Shown here: positions 5,768 through 6,610 of the stretch, piece after piece
How the letters are laid out: every line of letters begins with the position of its first letter
Position numbering within the stretch: position 1 is the stretch's first letter
NCBI GenBank assembly: GCA_019414025.1
Contig: DXMU01000005.1
Location: forward strand, 1 to 6,610
Length of the DNA stretch: 6,610 nucleotides
From: Collinsella sp.
GTDB lineage: Bacteria > Actinomycetota > Coriobacteriia > Coriobacteriales > Coriobacteriaceae
Reading direction: 5' to 3'
Notes under the pieces: generated by a model
Database searches by the model: none
What the model was told of the DNA's origin: nothing
Seen by the model: the letters and a program-made list of their open reading frames with translations, nothing else
Translations under genes and position numbers: made by a program

Positions 5768-6436
5768 CTACAGGATTTCATCCAAGCCGGGAGTCTTGGT
5801 TGTTTTGGGGATGCCGAGTTTGGATGACGCGAAATCGTCAACATTGTCCTTAATTCCGTCTTTGGTGTAGACAGTGACTATATAGGTGCTGTGCCCAAAT
5901 TCGCTCTTGTCGCGTATCGCCCAGGCCTGCCAGTAGGCAGCTCCGCCTCGCTCTCTGATTTTTCCAATGCGGCGGAGTTCTGTTCGCTTTAATTTCTGGT
6001 CGCTGTCGACGGTTCGGCCGACCTCATCGGTGAGCCCGCACTGTTCAAGCAGTTTGTCGAGGACTTGGTTCATGTGACGCTCATCGGTGTTTGGAGCATA
6101 GTCGTAAGCGAGGGTGATGGAGTCGAGTGGCTGGTCGTCGATCAAATAATTCATCGTCTGAGGTTCAAGGCTGAAATGGGGGAAGCATCCATCAATCGTT
6201 CCGAGCAGCGGTAACATTGACCGCCAAATTCCGGTGGGAATTCCATCTTCGTAGAACACGCCGCGACAGATAAAGGAGAGCGAGGTGGCACGCGAGCCGG
6301 CGTCGACCATTCCGCATAAATCGAAGGGCGAGGCGATGCCAAGGGAAAAGGGCGTGGCGACGATAAGGAAGAGCATCACGATGGGTATGGCGAGAATGGC
6401 GATGACGTTGCGACCGGTGGAATGAGACGGCTTCAT
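5768..6436 (-). CDS. Hypothetical membrane-anchored protein
   Basis: I do not recognise this family. From the chosen ATG it is 222 aa. A short polar, basic N terminus (MKPSHSTGRN) precedes one strongly hydrophobic segment (about residues 10-35, VIAILAIPIVMLFLIVATPF). This suggests a signal anchor or uncleaved signal peptide with the rest outside the membrane. The soluble part has cysteines at about 41, 57, 84 and 133, enough for two disulfides, and a Lys/Arg-rich stretch near 148-164. No lipobox or catalytic motif is evident. GAGGAG on the minus strand (6442-6447) lies 5 nt before the ATG at 6436; the longer TTG reading from 6454 would place this site inside the gene, so I reject it. Sampled lines give roughly 50-60% GC against clearly higher values in the chaperone and hydratase genes. 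It converges on the hydratase gene and is flanked by repeat copies, which hints at acquisition by transfer. Confidence 0.75.
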   Translation of the reverse strand: MKPSHSTGRNVIAILAIPIVMLFLIVATPFSLGIASPFDLCGMVDAGSRATSLSFICRGVFYEDGIPTGIWRSMLPLLGTIDGCFPHFSLEPQTMNYLIDDQPLDSITLAYDYAPNTDERHMNQVLDKLLEQCGLTDEVGRTVDSDQKLKRTELRRIGKIRERGGAAYWQAWAIRDKSEFGHSTYIVTVYTKDGIKDNVDDFASSKLGIPKTTKTPGLDEIL

Positions 6437-6441
6437 ATGCG

Positions 6442-6447
6442 CTCCTC
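6442..6447 (-). promoter_or_regulatory. Ribosome binding site that fixes the start of the minus-strand gene
   Basis: CTCCTC on the + strand reads GAGGAG on the minus strand and is 5 nt from the ATG ending at 6436. It favours this start over the upstream in-frame TTG at 6454, which lies before the site. Confidence 0.75.
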
Positions 6448-6539
6448 GAGACAAAGATCTGTTGAGGATAGGCAGAAATGGATATGTTCAGAGAACAATT
6501 CAAGTTTAATCTCATGGCGCGAGATGGTCGACCGTTAGC

Positions 6540-6566
6540 GTCGAAAACCACCACAAAGGTGCCTGT
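6540..6566. repeat. Partial third copy of the GGGGACAG palindrome (half element)
   Basis: Positions 6540-6559 duplicate 5673-5692 exactly. From 6547 to 6566 the sequence ACCACCACAAAGGTGCCTGT is the exact reverse complement of 5695-5714. One arm and most of an inverted-orientation loop (GGTGCCTGT) are therefore present, but the closing arm is missing; the sequence diverges at GAACTGCG. The remainder, 6567-6610, shows no gene or structure I can support. Confidence 0.7.
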
Positions 6567-6610
6567 GAACTGCGCCCCGAAACTTGGACTGAATAAATAG
6601 CGACTACGCC

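Noticed and set aside
6192..6554. 120-codon minus-strand frame overlapping the start of the orphan gene
   Set aside because: It overlaps the membrane-protein gene in another frame over most of its length and lacks a ribosome binding site. The downstream part is Arg/His-rich shadow sequence.

Overview
The window looks like chromosome of a high-GC actinobacterium of the Coriobacteriia, most likely Collinsella or a close relative. This rests on the HspR-type dnaK-grpE-dnaJ-hspR order, the strong G/C third-position bias, and hairpin-rich intergenic repeats. The genus is inferred by recall and is not proven by the sequence.

Positions 1-2917 hold a chaperone operon on the + strand. It contains the 3' end of dnaK, grpE starting 2 nt after the dnaK stop, a G/C-rich terminator-like hairpin, a dnaJ that lacks the zinc-finger domain, and the MerR-family repressor hspR. 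DnaK, GrpE and the J-protein form one folding machine. HspR is expected to repress the operon, with DnaK as co-repressor, but its operator would lie upstream of dnaK outside the window.

Positions 2918-3203 are intergenic and unusually structured. A roughly 141-bp block of nested inverted repeats is followed by a short leader hairpin. Then comes an aconitase-superfamily hydratase (3204-5504) with all three Fe-S cysteines and a fused C-terminal swivel domain.

Positions 5505-5767 separate two convergent genes. They carry a long hairpin, a clear + strand terminator, and a 35-nt palindrome that can end minus-strand transcription. The minus-strand gene (5768-6436) encodes an unrecognised membrane-anchored protein of lower GC content than its neighbours. 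A partial copy of the same palindrome lies beyond its 5' end (6540-6566), so palindrome-derived sequence brackets it.

The most notable structure is a pair of 35-nt palindromes at 2934-2968 and 5680-5714. Both have 11-nt arms and a 13-nt loop. Their arms differ in sequence, but both loops start with GGGGACAG. Together with the half copy at 6540 and the inverted loop copy at 3054-3066, they look like a family of small palindromic repeats, possibly mobilised in trans.
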